DNA from: Stephanodiscus triporus
Taxonomy: Eukaryota; Bacillariophyta; Thalassiosirophyceae; Thalassiosirales; Thalassiosiraceae
Length of the DNA stretch: 11,076 bases
Assembly: GCA_036939755.1 (NCBI GenBank)
Contig: JALLAZ010002547.1
Coordinates: 1-11,076 of the forward strand
Direction of reading: 5' to 3'
Shown: positions 1 to 8,264 of the stretch, in pieces
Layout of the letters: every line of letters starts with the position of its first letter
Numbering within the stretch: position 1 is the first letter of the stretch
Position numbers and translations under genes: made by a program
Notes under the pieces: model-generated
Databases searched by the model: none
Told to the model about the DNA's origin: nothing
The model's input: the letters and a program-made list of their open reading frames with translations, nothing else

Positions 1-274
1 GGTCTTGCCCCCTGGGGGTCAGCAATGCAGCATACACCACTCTTTCGTGTAACAGATCATATACCCTCTTGGCAGCGGTTTTGGCTGGAGACAGCATGCC
101 AATGCGACTGCTTTTAGCAATCCCTTCCTGGGCCAGTAGATGTGCGGAGATTAACCATGATACTGTGTCGCCTGAGATGCCTGTGACGACAATGGATGCG
201 ACATGGCGGGTGACCAACGGCAAATGACGAAGCGAAGCGTCAGGTATTGCATCATATCTGATGCTAAAATTCAT
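1..274 (-). CDS. Hypothetical protein, N-terminal part (runs off left edge)
   Basis: The minus strand is open from an ATG at 274 to the window edge, giving 91 codons with no stop. The same frame is open a little further upstream, back to a TGA near 333, but the codon at 274 is its first ATG. The predicted protein begins MNFSIRYDAIPDASLRHLP and has a hydrophobic stretch IVVTGISGDTVSWLISAHLL at about residues 28-47, followed by a mixed basic segment. The 'TGISGD' turn after a hydrophobic strand loosely recalls a dinucleotide-binding loop, but I do not recognise a family and assign no function. It is transcribed in the same direction as the next gene, whose stop codon lies 102 bp upstream of this ATG; that spacer is AT-rich. 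An open run this long could occur by chance about once in a hundred, so this is a candidate only. The 3' end is missing. Confidence 0.4.
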   Translation of the reverse strand, partial: MNFSIRYDAIPDASLRHLPLVTRHVASIVVTGISGDTVSWLISAHLLAQEGIAKSSRIGMLSPAKTAAKRVYDLLHERVVYAALLTPRGQD

Positions 275-376
275 TATTTTACTTAAATATGTGCAAGATG
301 CTTGCTTCAAGAGAAATTCATCAAAATAATATCAACAACTGTGTCTCGTAAGTCTTAAAGATAGCCCCCAACATTA

Positions 377-3300
377 TTACAACGTCTTGGCGGGTATGAA
401 CTGATAACTCTGAGTCTGTACCTCTTCAAGCGCCCATTGATAGTCTGTTCCGGCAGAAACTGCGCGACCAACCTGTATGGTATCGCCCGTTATCTCCATC
501 GTCGCCGTACCCAACAAAACGTAAGCGTCCGAGTCATTCATCTTGTAAAATGCCTCGACTGAACCATCATTTGCATATACGAGCTTGACCCACATGGCAT
601 TATCCCAATTTGTAAACATATAGTTGTGACTTAGAGTTTTGGTGCCTGCTCGCGAACGAGATTGGAGTGTAACACCGCTGCGCCCTGCACCCAAAAAGAC
701 ATTTGAGGCATTGGAATCTCTGGTATCACGCAACATGAGCCCCCCACGTGCATGGATGTTAGACCAAGGATTGAACCTCTTGATGTACATCTCAACAGAC
801 CCGCCTCCGCCAACAACCTCTTGGGTGTTGTAATACGTAAAGGAATCGTTAGATCCCCAAATACCAGTCCCAGAACCCTTGATGATTTCAAGGGCACCGT
901 TATCAACGAATTGGCCAACAGGCTGTGCAGCCAACTTGCCGATATCAACGAGTGGGTCCCATGCAGTTGGAGCCAACGAGATGGATGGGGACGCTGAAGG
1001 AAAAAAATACTCCTCAACCTTGTAGTTGTCGAAGGTCCCCTCGACCGGTTCACCCCAGTTAGAGCTGACGGCAAGTCCAACTTGGAACTTGTTGTTCGGG
1101 AAGAATACGATTTGGGATGCACCATGCTTTATCCAGTCGATGCCGTCATCACTTCGGTAGAACTCAATCGTTTCCAACTTCTTCACAATGCGCAACCACG
1201 CAGACGTTTGAACTGGGGATGTCTTGTGCTGAGCCACGTTATCCGTATATCTGTTCTTTGATGCACGTATCTGAGCATTAATGCCTTGTTTGCCGGCCAG
1301 AAACAAGAACGCATTGGCGGCGTTGTCAGTGTTATCAGCACGGAGCATGATCCCAAACTTTGACCAGTCGCTAGTACTCGGATTCGCTATGTCCTTGACA
1401 CGAACCGAAATGTCAATGTCGCCCTCCCACGGTTCGCTCAGGAATCGACCAGCATCGACTTGATTCCAATAGTCGGGCCCATGGGCCCTGATATAAGTCA
1501 CGGCACCATCCACATACGTAACGCCTGCACTCCAGGGTCTGCCAATGTCAACATCGGTGTGCGATTCGGTGGTCGGGCTCACTCGAGCAGCCGTCGTTGC
1601 CGAACTGAATAGCTGTACACCCATATTCTCCGGCTTGTTAACGTAGTATGCAACATTGAGGCGCGGGCCGTGTCCCCAATTCCAGACAGAGTGCTGGTCG
1701 TTGACTTGAGCGCCACTCGGAGAGCAGTTGCCAGTAAAGGGGGCCCAGTAGTTGAAAACATTTCCGGGACACTTCCAGGGGTTTTTGTCATTTATAGCAT
1801 CCTCGTAGCTACTAAAGAGGTCGAAGTCAGTGCCCCAAACGTTTCCCGTTTGAGCGGCCGTGTTCGAGTAGTAGAGAATGTTACGGAGTAGATCGAAGCC
1901 TAGCGGGATAGCAGTCTTTCTTTTGTAGTAAATCCTTTTGTGTGTCTTGGCGCAGTCGGCGCATGCGCGCATCAAGATGGCATTAACCGGTGTCAAATCT
2001 AATGCCGTGTCAGACTGTGTCAATGCGGTATCGAAAGCCTCGCGACCCATATGCGGCACGCTGAACATTTCATTGCGACCTGCGACTTTCTGCCACTTGC
2101 TCTCTTCATGCGCGTATCCCGTCCTATACCCCTTCTGTTGCTTGGCATACTCCACTTGATGGTAACAATCTTGATCGTTCGTCAGCACCCGCCCAACCGC
2201 GCCGAACTGCTTGGGGGTCATGCGCCCTTCGTCGTACAGGCGTGCCGCGTACGCCCACAGGTCGTTGTTGCGGTTGTTCCTGCCCCGGCAGGCGTTGAAG
2301 GCGATCTCAACCTTGGTAAGTTTCGCGACGAAGGTGTTGGCGATGTCTTCGTACACCGCTTCCCACTCCTCCGTGAGGTCCACCTGGGTGCAATCGGACC
2401 GCGTGACCATGGGCATCTGATCCATGCAGCCGCACATCGGCATGCCTGGAATGTTCTTGACGTAACCACGTTGGTGCATGTGATCGTACATGCTGACGTA
2501 GAAGAGGTTGTTGCCCTTGTACCGCGAAATGGGGTCGTACTCGTCGTTTGCCCACGCAAAGCCGTGACAGTGTATGGCGCCCTCGCCATCGCCGTTGTCC
2601 TCGGGGAAGGTCGTAAAGCCGAGCTCTGAATTGAATCCCGAGCTACGATTTCCCTTCTTGAGGTCAGCGAAGCAAAGGTTGGTGTTGTCGGCGGGGTCCT
2701 TGTCGACGCAGTTCTCGTCATAGGGGGTGGCGCAGTTGCCATTGTTGTCGTTCGCCTGACGATCCTTGGGCCAGCAGCACATGGCCGCGTTGGAGGAGCA
2801 CGTGGAGGCCTCAAAATTGGTAAGAGAATTGGGCCACGACACGCGGCTGTACTTGGCGAGGCCGTCGTAGAACTCCTTCACCTTGGCAGCGTCCGTCTGC
2901 AACCTGCTCGTGACCGTCTGGTCGTATGTCTCGAAGACGGTCTCGACCTCGTCCTGCCATTCGGACAGGCCATTGTAGAACATTTGCTCGAAGTGGTAGT
3001 CGGTACCCTTGTCGGCGGCTGCGTAGAATGGGCTAGTAGGCGAGGTTGGAGGAGTTGTGCCATGAAGCGCGAAGTGAGCAGAACAATCATCCGGAACATC
3101 GGCCATATTGTGCACACGAAAGAAACGATTTACGAAAACTTACGTCACCTCGTTATCATCATACATGGCCTTACAAATGCTCTTGGCAGCTTCGTCTGGG
3201 GTTTTCCCCCCAGAGGCGACGGTCAACTTTGCATCAAAATCCTGCTGGGCGGTCAGCTCACTACCTGATTGGCACGTCGAGCCGGTGGCATCGAAGACCT

Positions 3301-3463
3301 GACGGGTGTATGCCTCCAGCAGCTTGGCGTAGCTGCAGGTGCCCGTTAGGCCGGTCAGCTTGAAGGCACCCGAAACGCCGTCGCATGTTTGGGAGGTTGC
3401 CGTCTGAAGGTTGGTGGAGTGCTGGAGAAGCGGGAGTAAGACTGTAGCTGGATGCAGCTTCAT
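377..3463 (-). CDS. Secreted Cys-rich protein with two C-terminal DUF1349-like (concanavalin-fold) domains; two exons
   Basis: Joining exon 1 (3463-3144) to exon 2 (3032-377) gives 991 residues. I chose the ATG at 3463, in context CAACCATGA, because MKLHPATVLLPLLQHSTNLQTA looks like a short signal peptide; an in-frame ATG at 3502 would bury it. The Cys-rich core (about residues 23-575) contains a CDG...GTCSYA motif, MCCW (about 191), HCHGFAW, PMCGC (about 305-309), and C-x2-C-x4-H followed by IYYKR (about 464-478). The core is shared with the divergent gene at 3991-5584. Residues about 600-783 and 802-983 form two tandem repeats of a DUF1349/LamG-like jelly roll. Signs are the 'VDIG...' start, 'WSKFGIMLRADN' and 'ARGGLMLRDTRD' strands, a 'SDDGIDW' strand and 'VGLAVSS'. 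A PSASPSISLAPT linker joins them. By family knowledge such folds bind carbohydrate, so a cell-surface or extracellular role is an inference. The biochemical activity of the core is unknown to me. Base composition drops from GC-rich in the 5' half to AT-richer in the 3' half. Confidence 0.85.
3033..3143 (-). other. Spliceosomal intron, 111 bp
   Basis: On the minus strand the first reading frame ends GAG-GTG-AC followed by GTAAGTTTTC, a strong donor; the frame would otherwise stop at TAA (3142-3140). The acceptor CTACTAG ends at 3033 and is preceded by a pyrimidine-rich tract (CTCCTCCAACCTCGCC). Donor phase (2) and acceptor phase (one base completing the codon) agree, giving ...NEVT-PFYAAADK. 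The nearby acceptor GCAG at 3019 breaks the frame with this donor. The exact junction is inferred; a GAG|GTGACG donor with a later AAG acceptor would also keep frame. Confidence 0.7.
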
Positions 3464-3530
3464 GGTTGGTTGACTCGATCCGTATGCTAAGGATATTTCC
3501 AATCAAGTATCAAGGAACTAAAATAATATT

Positions 3531-3541
3531 ATTATGAGCTC
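3531..3541 (-). promoter_or_regulatory. GAGCTCATAAT element upstream of the 377-3463 gene
   Basis: Read on the minus strand, GAGCTCATAAT ends at 3531, leaving 67 bases before the A of the ATG at 3463. The identical 11-mer occurs on the other side of the intergenic region at almost the same distance from the other start. Function (core promoter or factor site) is inferred from this symmetry. Confidence 0.5.
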
Positions 3542-3628
3542 GGAGTCTCCCGATTTTGTACATCCAAGAGCTCTCTCTGTCGTGTCACGATGCATAGATA
3601 TAGCATGAGACACATCATTGTTCAGAGA

Positions 3629-3736
3629 GTCATTTTATTCGTCACTGGGACACCTGCCCATGTATCTCTCTTCTTGCCTCTGGTCATTTTATTTGTCAAT
3701 GAGACACCTGCCCACGTGTCTCTACTCCAGCCTCAC
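3629..3736. repeat. 54-bp imperfect tandem repeat, two units
   Basis: Units 3629-3682 and 3683-3736 both begin GTCATTTTATT and contain GACACCTGCCCA. Over the first 41 bases they differ at only five positions; the last dozen bases are less alike. A weaker partial copy of the GAGACAC part is visible near 3605. The second unit carries the CACGTG G-box (3714-3719); in the first unit that hexamer is CATGTA. This is a local tandem duplication inside the shared promoter. Confidence 0.8.
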
Positions 3737-3913
3737 AATTTTTCGTCATCCGACATAGGCAGCAAAAATAAATCGCATGAAGGCAGCACCCGCCCCCGCC
3801 CGAACGAATTCAATCATTGGTGAAGGGGGCCGATCCAGAGGCTGTGAAAGCCAACGAATCCAACAACAGACACCCAGTGCCTAATACCGCACAAAAACAA
3901 AAAAATATTCGAT

Positions 3914-3924
3914 GAGCTCATAAT
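3914..3924 (+). promoter_or_regulatory. GAGCTCATAAT element upstream of the 3991-5584 gene
   Basis: GAGCTCATAAT ends at 3924, leaving 66 bases before the ATG at 3991. It is the exact match of the minus-strand element at 3531-3541, in the same orientation relative to its own gene. AT-rich sequence (AAAAATATTCGAT) lies directly upstream. Confidence 0.5.
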
Positions 3925-3990
3925 TTCTCCCAAGAAATACATCCTCGCGCATCATCCATACCTTCATCCATACCCCAGCACCGCAATACA

Positions 3991-5584
3991 ATGCTCGTAA
4001 GTCAGAGCGCATGCACCGGCGTCGTCGCCACTTTCACGGGCATCTGCAACTACGCGAATTTCGCTGACAACCTGAGCCTGCCGAGCGGGTGCACCCTCGA
4101 GGGACTCTTCCCCGCCACCGCAACCCAGCCGGAGAAGGAATCGTTGATCTCCAATCTCTGCGAATATGACGCGATCGTGCAGTTCGTAGAGATCCTGGGC
4201 ACCTACCAGGATGACCGCCGATACTTCGCAGGCGGGGGGGACGTGGTCGACTCCGATGCAGCCTGGGATGTCGTCACCGGCGGCCTCCAACGCTTCGAGG
4301 ACAACCTCGCCTCCAACACTCTAATCGGGTTCCCCGAGTACGCCGCGCGCGTCAAATACAACCAGCTCAACAACGCCGGGGACAACGGCTACCCCGCGAA
4401 CATGAACCTCGAGAAGTCCTGCGGCCTCAAGACGGTGATGTGCTGCTTCACCGACGACGGCGACGGATACGTCGCTGGAGACCTCACGACCGACGTCTGC
4501 CGTCATNGTGATGTGCTGCTTCACCGACGACGGCGACGGATACGTCGCTGGAGACCTCACGACCGACGTCTGCCGTCATGACCTACGGGACAGTCCTCAG
4601 AGCAATCACATCGCGAACGGGTGGAGCGTCTTTCCCCGGGAGGAAACACCCGCCCACTGCGTGGGCTTCACGTGGACCGCCGAGAACGCGGATCTCGTGG
4701 GGAACATGCTGTACGACGTCAGCCTACGCAATACCCTGACGAAGGGATACAAGAAGGGAGTGCCGGGCGCTCCCATGTGCGGCTGCGTCGAGCACATGCC
4801 CGTGGTCGAGTCCGCCATGTGCCGCAACGCCAGCAAGACGGGTGTCGTCACTTACACCTTCGCCGTCGAGGACGGGGTCCTAAGCGCCTCCAACTCCGTC
4901 GGTATCAAGTACGAAGGCTGTGGGGACTTGGCCGCGAAATACAGGGAAAATAACCCCGATTCAAAGGACCTAATCAACGCGCATCTCGTGGGTAAGGGCG
5001 GCTGCAAGGCCGACATCGACGAATATCTCCACGAGGAGCAGTTCCTGGTCGAGGATGCAGACCCCAAGAGATACATCACGCCCGATGCCGAAAAGTGGGA
5101 ACAGGCCATCGGCATGGGCTCGTTTTTCTTGCCACCTAACATCGATCCTGCCACTGCCGACGCCGACTTCCGAGCGCAAATCGATGCATGCAAGATCACG
5201 AAGTCCCGACATTGCATCATCCGCAGAGTTTGCCACTCCTGCACCTCTCCTGACCATCGTGATATCTACTACAAGCGTCTAACGGACTTCCCACCTTTTG
5301 GCACCAACACCACCAACGGGGAGATGTATGTTCTGAACATGTTCATGCATCGATGGGCGTCATTCGAGAACATTCTCAATAAAGACTTCGAGATGTACTC
5401 CACGTACGAGGATGCCTTGAATGGGACGAACAAGTGGATGTTTTGCAACTACGATTATTTTACTCACCCCATAGGCTTCCCAAGGGATTGCGCGCCCTAC
5501 TCGTACACCGGTGATCAGTGGAATTCGTACCTTGACACGATGCCGTTCGCTCATCATCACGGATTTTTTGTTGAGAAGGAGTGA
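3991..5584 (+). CDS. Cys-rich core-domain paralogue of the 377-3463 gene (interrupted by an assembly duplication)
   Basis: The frame runs from the ATG at 3991 to 4506, then is shifted by one base at the N at 4507, and continues from 4580 to a TGA at 5582-5584. The interruption is a duplicated 72 bp plus the N (73 nt). Without it the frame is continuous and encodes 506 residues. The protein aligns with the left gene along its length: SQSACTG...GICNYA at the N-terminus, MCCF (about 150), HCVGFTW (about 198), VPGAPMCGC (about 233-241), C-x2-C-x5-H then IYYKR (about 390-405), YSTYEDALNG, and a C-terminus HHGFFVEKE. It ends where the left gene continues into its two jelly-roll domains, so those were fused there or lost here. 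It lacks the signal peptide of its partner: the ATG is followed almost at once by the conserved Cys region, and the upstream frame has no ATG back to a stop at 3913. The function of the core is unknown. A GTAAGT directly after ATGCTC could be a splice donor, but using it would remove conserved residues. Confidence 0.8.
4435..4579. repeat. Identical 72-bp duplication flanking an N (probable unmerged contig overlap)
   Basis: Bases 4435-4506 and 4508-4579 are identical by eye, starting GTGATGTGCTGC and ending TGCCGTCAT, with the single N at 4507 between them. The copies encode the same MCCFTDDGDGYV... segment in frames offset by one. Exact identity and abutment on the N point to assembly rather than biology. 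Confidence 0.9.
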
Positions 5585-5832
5585 GAAAGTTGAACATTAT
5601 GGAATTCGGGAGATACACATGCGGCCTAGGTTTTATGCGCTGCGTAATTGATATGTTTAGGAGATATGATAAGCGTAATTAAACCAGGATACCTCGTTTC
5701 TTATACCTCTACCTCTACAATTTTTATAGAGCACTTCTCTTATGCTTAATCATAATTCACCCACCAGCTCGCACCGAGCGTGTATTGATATGAGCCGCAT
5801 TCCTCATCAACCCCAACAAAACCAGGATTCTA
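5585..5832. other. Noncoding, 3' flank of the 3991-5584 gene
   Basis: No ORF or RNA gene is recognisable. The sequence is AT-rich with TATGATAAGCGTAATTAAA-type stretches and presumably includes the 3' UTR and polyadenylation region. The right end merges with the stop of the weak minus-strand ORF at 5833. Confidence 0.5.
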
Positions 5833-6093
5833 TCAGAAGAATTTCTTCTTAGGTGCTGCCACCTTCGTGGAGTCTGCCTTTGAAGTGGCTTTGGGAGTGC
5901 CTGCCTTAACACCAGTCCAGGTGGGAGGCCACTGCCAGTTCTGCAGGCACGACCACTTTCGCCACCAATGAAAGTACTGGTGCCTTAAAAACTTTGCCAA
6001 AGGTGCATCGTCGTCACTTTCTTCTTCGTCTTCATTGGCGACAGCGTTGATGTTGACATTGTTGACCTCAACCAGCACTATAGAGAATGCCAC
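5833..6093 (-). CDS. Doubtful small ORF with acidic patch and Lys-rich tail
   Basis: The minus strand is open for 86 codons to a TGA at 5833. The only start is a GTG at 6093, just after an in-frame TAA, so it is not a normal eukaryotic gene as it stands. The product has an acidic run (NEDEEESDDDAPLAKF), a Trp-rich middle (WW, NWQWPPTW) and a Lys/Ala/Thr tail ending APKKKFF. The 13-mer GCCACTGCCAGTT occurs at 5928-5940 and again at 6089-6101. Reading across one copy of it, without the intervening 161 bp, keeps an open frame from an ATG near 6164 to the same stop. That could mean an inserted segment or a rearranged gene remnant. I do not recognise a family; a remnant of a transposon protein is possible. 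Confidence 0.2.
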   Translation of the reverse strand: MAFSIVLVEVNNVNINAVANEDEEESDDDAPLAKFLRHQYFHWWRKWSCLQNWQWPPTWTGVKAGTPKATSKADSTKVAAPKKKFF

Positions 6094-6257
6094 TGCCAGT
6101 TATGAGTATTCTTCGGTAGTTGCCGCTCCTGTAGTGTGTCGATTCTCATCACAGAAACTCTTCTCCTGAAGGGATCTGGCGCAGCTAAATTCGATTATTT
6201 GGAATTTCCGGAACTAGCTGCCCATGATATCGAATAGTTGGATATTCAATTTTACAG

Positions 6258-6309
6258 GCCGATATTTGATATTACATCGTACCAAAGTCATGTAATATCA
6301 AATATTGGC
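6258..6309. repeat. Inverted repeat (20-bp arms, 12-base loop)
   Basis: Arm 6258-6277 (GCCGATATTTGATATTACAT) pairs with 6290-6309 with one mismatch; the loop is CGTACCAAAGTC. The surroundings (6220-6360) are AT-rich and full of related short words. For example, TTCGAATATACATGG at 6314-6328 and ATTCGAAATTACATGG at 6345-6360 form an imperfect direct repeat. The cluster sits just 5' of the helicase remnant and may be a transposon end, a MITE or a cruciform-forming promoter. Confidence 0.75.
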
Positions 6310-6370
6310 TATTTTCGAATATACATGGTTCCCATACCGTCTATATTCGAAATTACATGGCACACACTCC

Positions 6371-8234
6371 ATGGATATTCGTCCAATGCAGATTGATGCC
6401 GTGTTCCGCCTTCTTCATCCGGTGCATCCTAATCAGCTCGCGTTAATTCAGCGAATGGGCGCGGTTAAAACACACATCCTTCGAACAGTTGGCGTGATGG
6501 AGCGGGGGATCATCCTCATCTTCATCCCACTTCTCACGCTCTCTGCCAATGTGATGTCCAAGTTCAATTGCGCCTCCCAACGGTTCGGCGCTGTCACTGT
6601 TCAACATCTTGACAAGCTGTTCGACGCTAATAATAATAAATAGGTATATCGCGAACTGTTGGAACGATGCCGCGGCCTTCGTCGGTCTACCACCAGGACA
6701 CTGTTCGTCTTCCTATCTCCCCAATTTCTCATCAATCATCCTGACGCTTGCGACGTGTTCATCGAATGTTCACATTGTGCGACACTTTGTGTGGTTGCTC
6801 TCGACTAAGCACACATCCATGTTCAACATGGTACTTCATTTCGAAGCGAGATTAGGGCATTGCAGTCTAATTTTTTGGAAAAATATTTGGCAACCAACCG
6901 GATAGCACAATGAAGCCACGGCTCATTGTATGACGGCAACGATACCCACTTCCTATCTACCCCCCTTGTGTCATTTGCTAATGATTCCATTGCTGTCCGG
7001 CGAATCAATTCTACGGGGCACCAAGGACGATTTTGAACAGAGGGAGATTGAAATGCAGACCAACATTTGCTCTGTGAAGGGTCAGTTCATTTCCAAGGGA
7101 CTAACTAAGATTGCCGAATTTATACAAGAGAATCTGACAAAAAGTGCTGTTGTCTTCTGCAATTCCCGTCGCCAATCACATCATTTCCGCAATAATCTTG
7201 AGCATTCACATCAACGGATCTCTACACAAAACCGATAAGTTTTGGCAAATACGTCTCTTCTGCGACGAAGGACACATTAACGAGGCAGATTTCTGGCTTC
7301 TGGTTGCAACCAATGCGGCCAATGTTGGCATTGATAAATCATCCATTGCCCATCAGGTCCAATTTGAATGGTCAAAAGACCTCCTGACATACTACCAGGA
7401 ACGCGGGCGTGGATCGTGGCAGCGTGTGTTCGTTCATTATGCATTTATATGCTGATTTGTTGTCCTATGTTTTCCTTGTATATCAGCTGCTACAAGGTGT
7501 CAATTATGCCAATGGTACTGAGGAGCGCGATGCTGGTGAATGCTAGGGATTCAACTCAGCAATATCACCTCAACGTCATGTCCGCAGGCCATCAAATTCA
7601 ACCCAACAGGATTTCGCGTTAGGACCAACAGCTAAGAAGGTTTTATGGTCGAGATGTTTGGCAAAGCAAAATGAAGTGTTGCACTTCTTTTGCCTTGATT
7701 ATGGCTGTCAGCACGAACGGGGGGAAATATATCTTGCCAGCGGAATGCTAGATACATCTCAGGGTAATTGGACGATGCTCGGTGTGTCCGATTTGCAACC
7801 GCACATATCACAAGGACTTCATCCCGGTTTATAGAAGCGGTGTCATATCGTTTCTAGAGTGGTTGATTGTCACCACCAAACTACCTTTTGCTGTTGACTT
7901 CAAAATACAAGTATCATTGTTGCTGATGACAAGCGAATACTGGAAGGAGATTGTGTTCGACAAATCATCATCATCTGTGACTCGAACGAATGTTGATTGT
8001 CTTTTCTTGTCGATGGCCGCCTCCGGCATCCTCGAGATGCAGAATACAAATGACGGCATCAAGTGGGTGGTTGGGCGTCTTGCACCCACGACGACTCAGC
8101 CAAACCGCGATCTATCCTTAATTGAGGCCACCATTGGGAAGGCTAAGTATAAAGTGGATGAGTATTGGATTGATTTCAATCTACATCCCGCAACAAGGAT
8201 ACGTGTTCGCACCCCGGCAATTCCCTTATCTTAG
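6371..8234 (+). pseudogene. Decayed RecQ-like DNA helicase with a C-terminal domain of unknown function
   Basis: Helicase motifs can be followed through several frames. The start MDIRPMQIDAVFRLLHP resembles the RecQ N-terminal 'RP.Q..A' motif. Motif I reads QRMGAVKTH where GAGKT is expected. Motif Ia is ILIFIPLLTL. Motif II is VVALD-stop-AHIHVQHG, a DEAH box with a TAA (6806-6808) in place of the Glu codon. Motif III is TATIPTSYLP, after a one-base shift at about 6929. Motif IV is SAVVFCNSRRQS. Motif V is LLVATNAANVGIDKS. Motif VI is YYQERGRGSW where Arg is expected at the end. A Cys cluster follows (RCLAK...CLDYGC...CSVCPIC) and resembles the RecQ zinc-binding domain. Further breaks are TAG at 6641, TGA at 6911, TAG at 7544 in the local frame, and frameshifts near 6910, 7200, 7440 and 7775. 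The last 150 codons (7782-8234) are intact and encode a FIPVYRSGVISFLEWL domain I cannot name. Multiple lesions and lost catalytic residues mean it is non-functional. By context it probably belonged to a mobile or repeated element. Confidence 0.8.
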
Positions 8235-8264
8235 AATAATTAATTAACAAAAAACTGGCGTAAC

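Larger units (their letters stand above)
3464..3990. promoter_or_regulatory. Bidirectional intergenic promoter region between divergent paralogues
   Basis: The 527 bp lie between the start codons of two divergently transcribed related genes and hold no convincing gene. It contains AT-rich segments near both ends (around 3521-3535 and 3890-3910), a 54-bp tandem repeat in the middle, a CACGTG G-box at 3714-3719, and one copy near each end of GAGCTCATAAT, listed separately. A 77-codon plus-strand ORF at 3590-3823 arises only because the 54-bp repeat is a multiple of three. No ATG lies between 3925 and 3990, which supports 3991 as the start of the right-hand gene. Confidence 0.6.

Noticed and set aside
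2051..2629. 192-codon plus-strand ORF antisense to the 377-3463 gene
   Set aside because: It lies inside a well supported GC-rich coding exon and is an opposite-strand shadow; the product shows no domain.
2218..2814. 198-codon minus-strand ORF rich in Arg, Thr and Pro
   Set aside because: It is the alternate frame of the same GC-rich exon; the composition is typical of shadow translation.
3143..3148. Isolated ACGTCA near the intron donor
   Set aside because: It is part of the splice donor context (GTGACGTAAGT on the minus strand) and has no phased neighbours.
3590..3823. 77-codon ORF with internal repeat in the intergenic region
   Set aside because: The repeat period (54) is a multiple of three, which keeps the frame open by itself; there is no other coding sign.
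3991..4005. Splice donor GTAAGT immediately after ATGCTC in the right-hand paralogue
   Set aside because: Splicing there would remove the Cys segment that aligns with the left paralogue, and no good downstream acceptor restores it.
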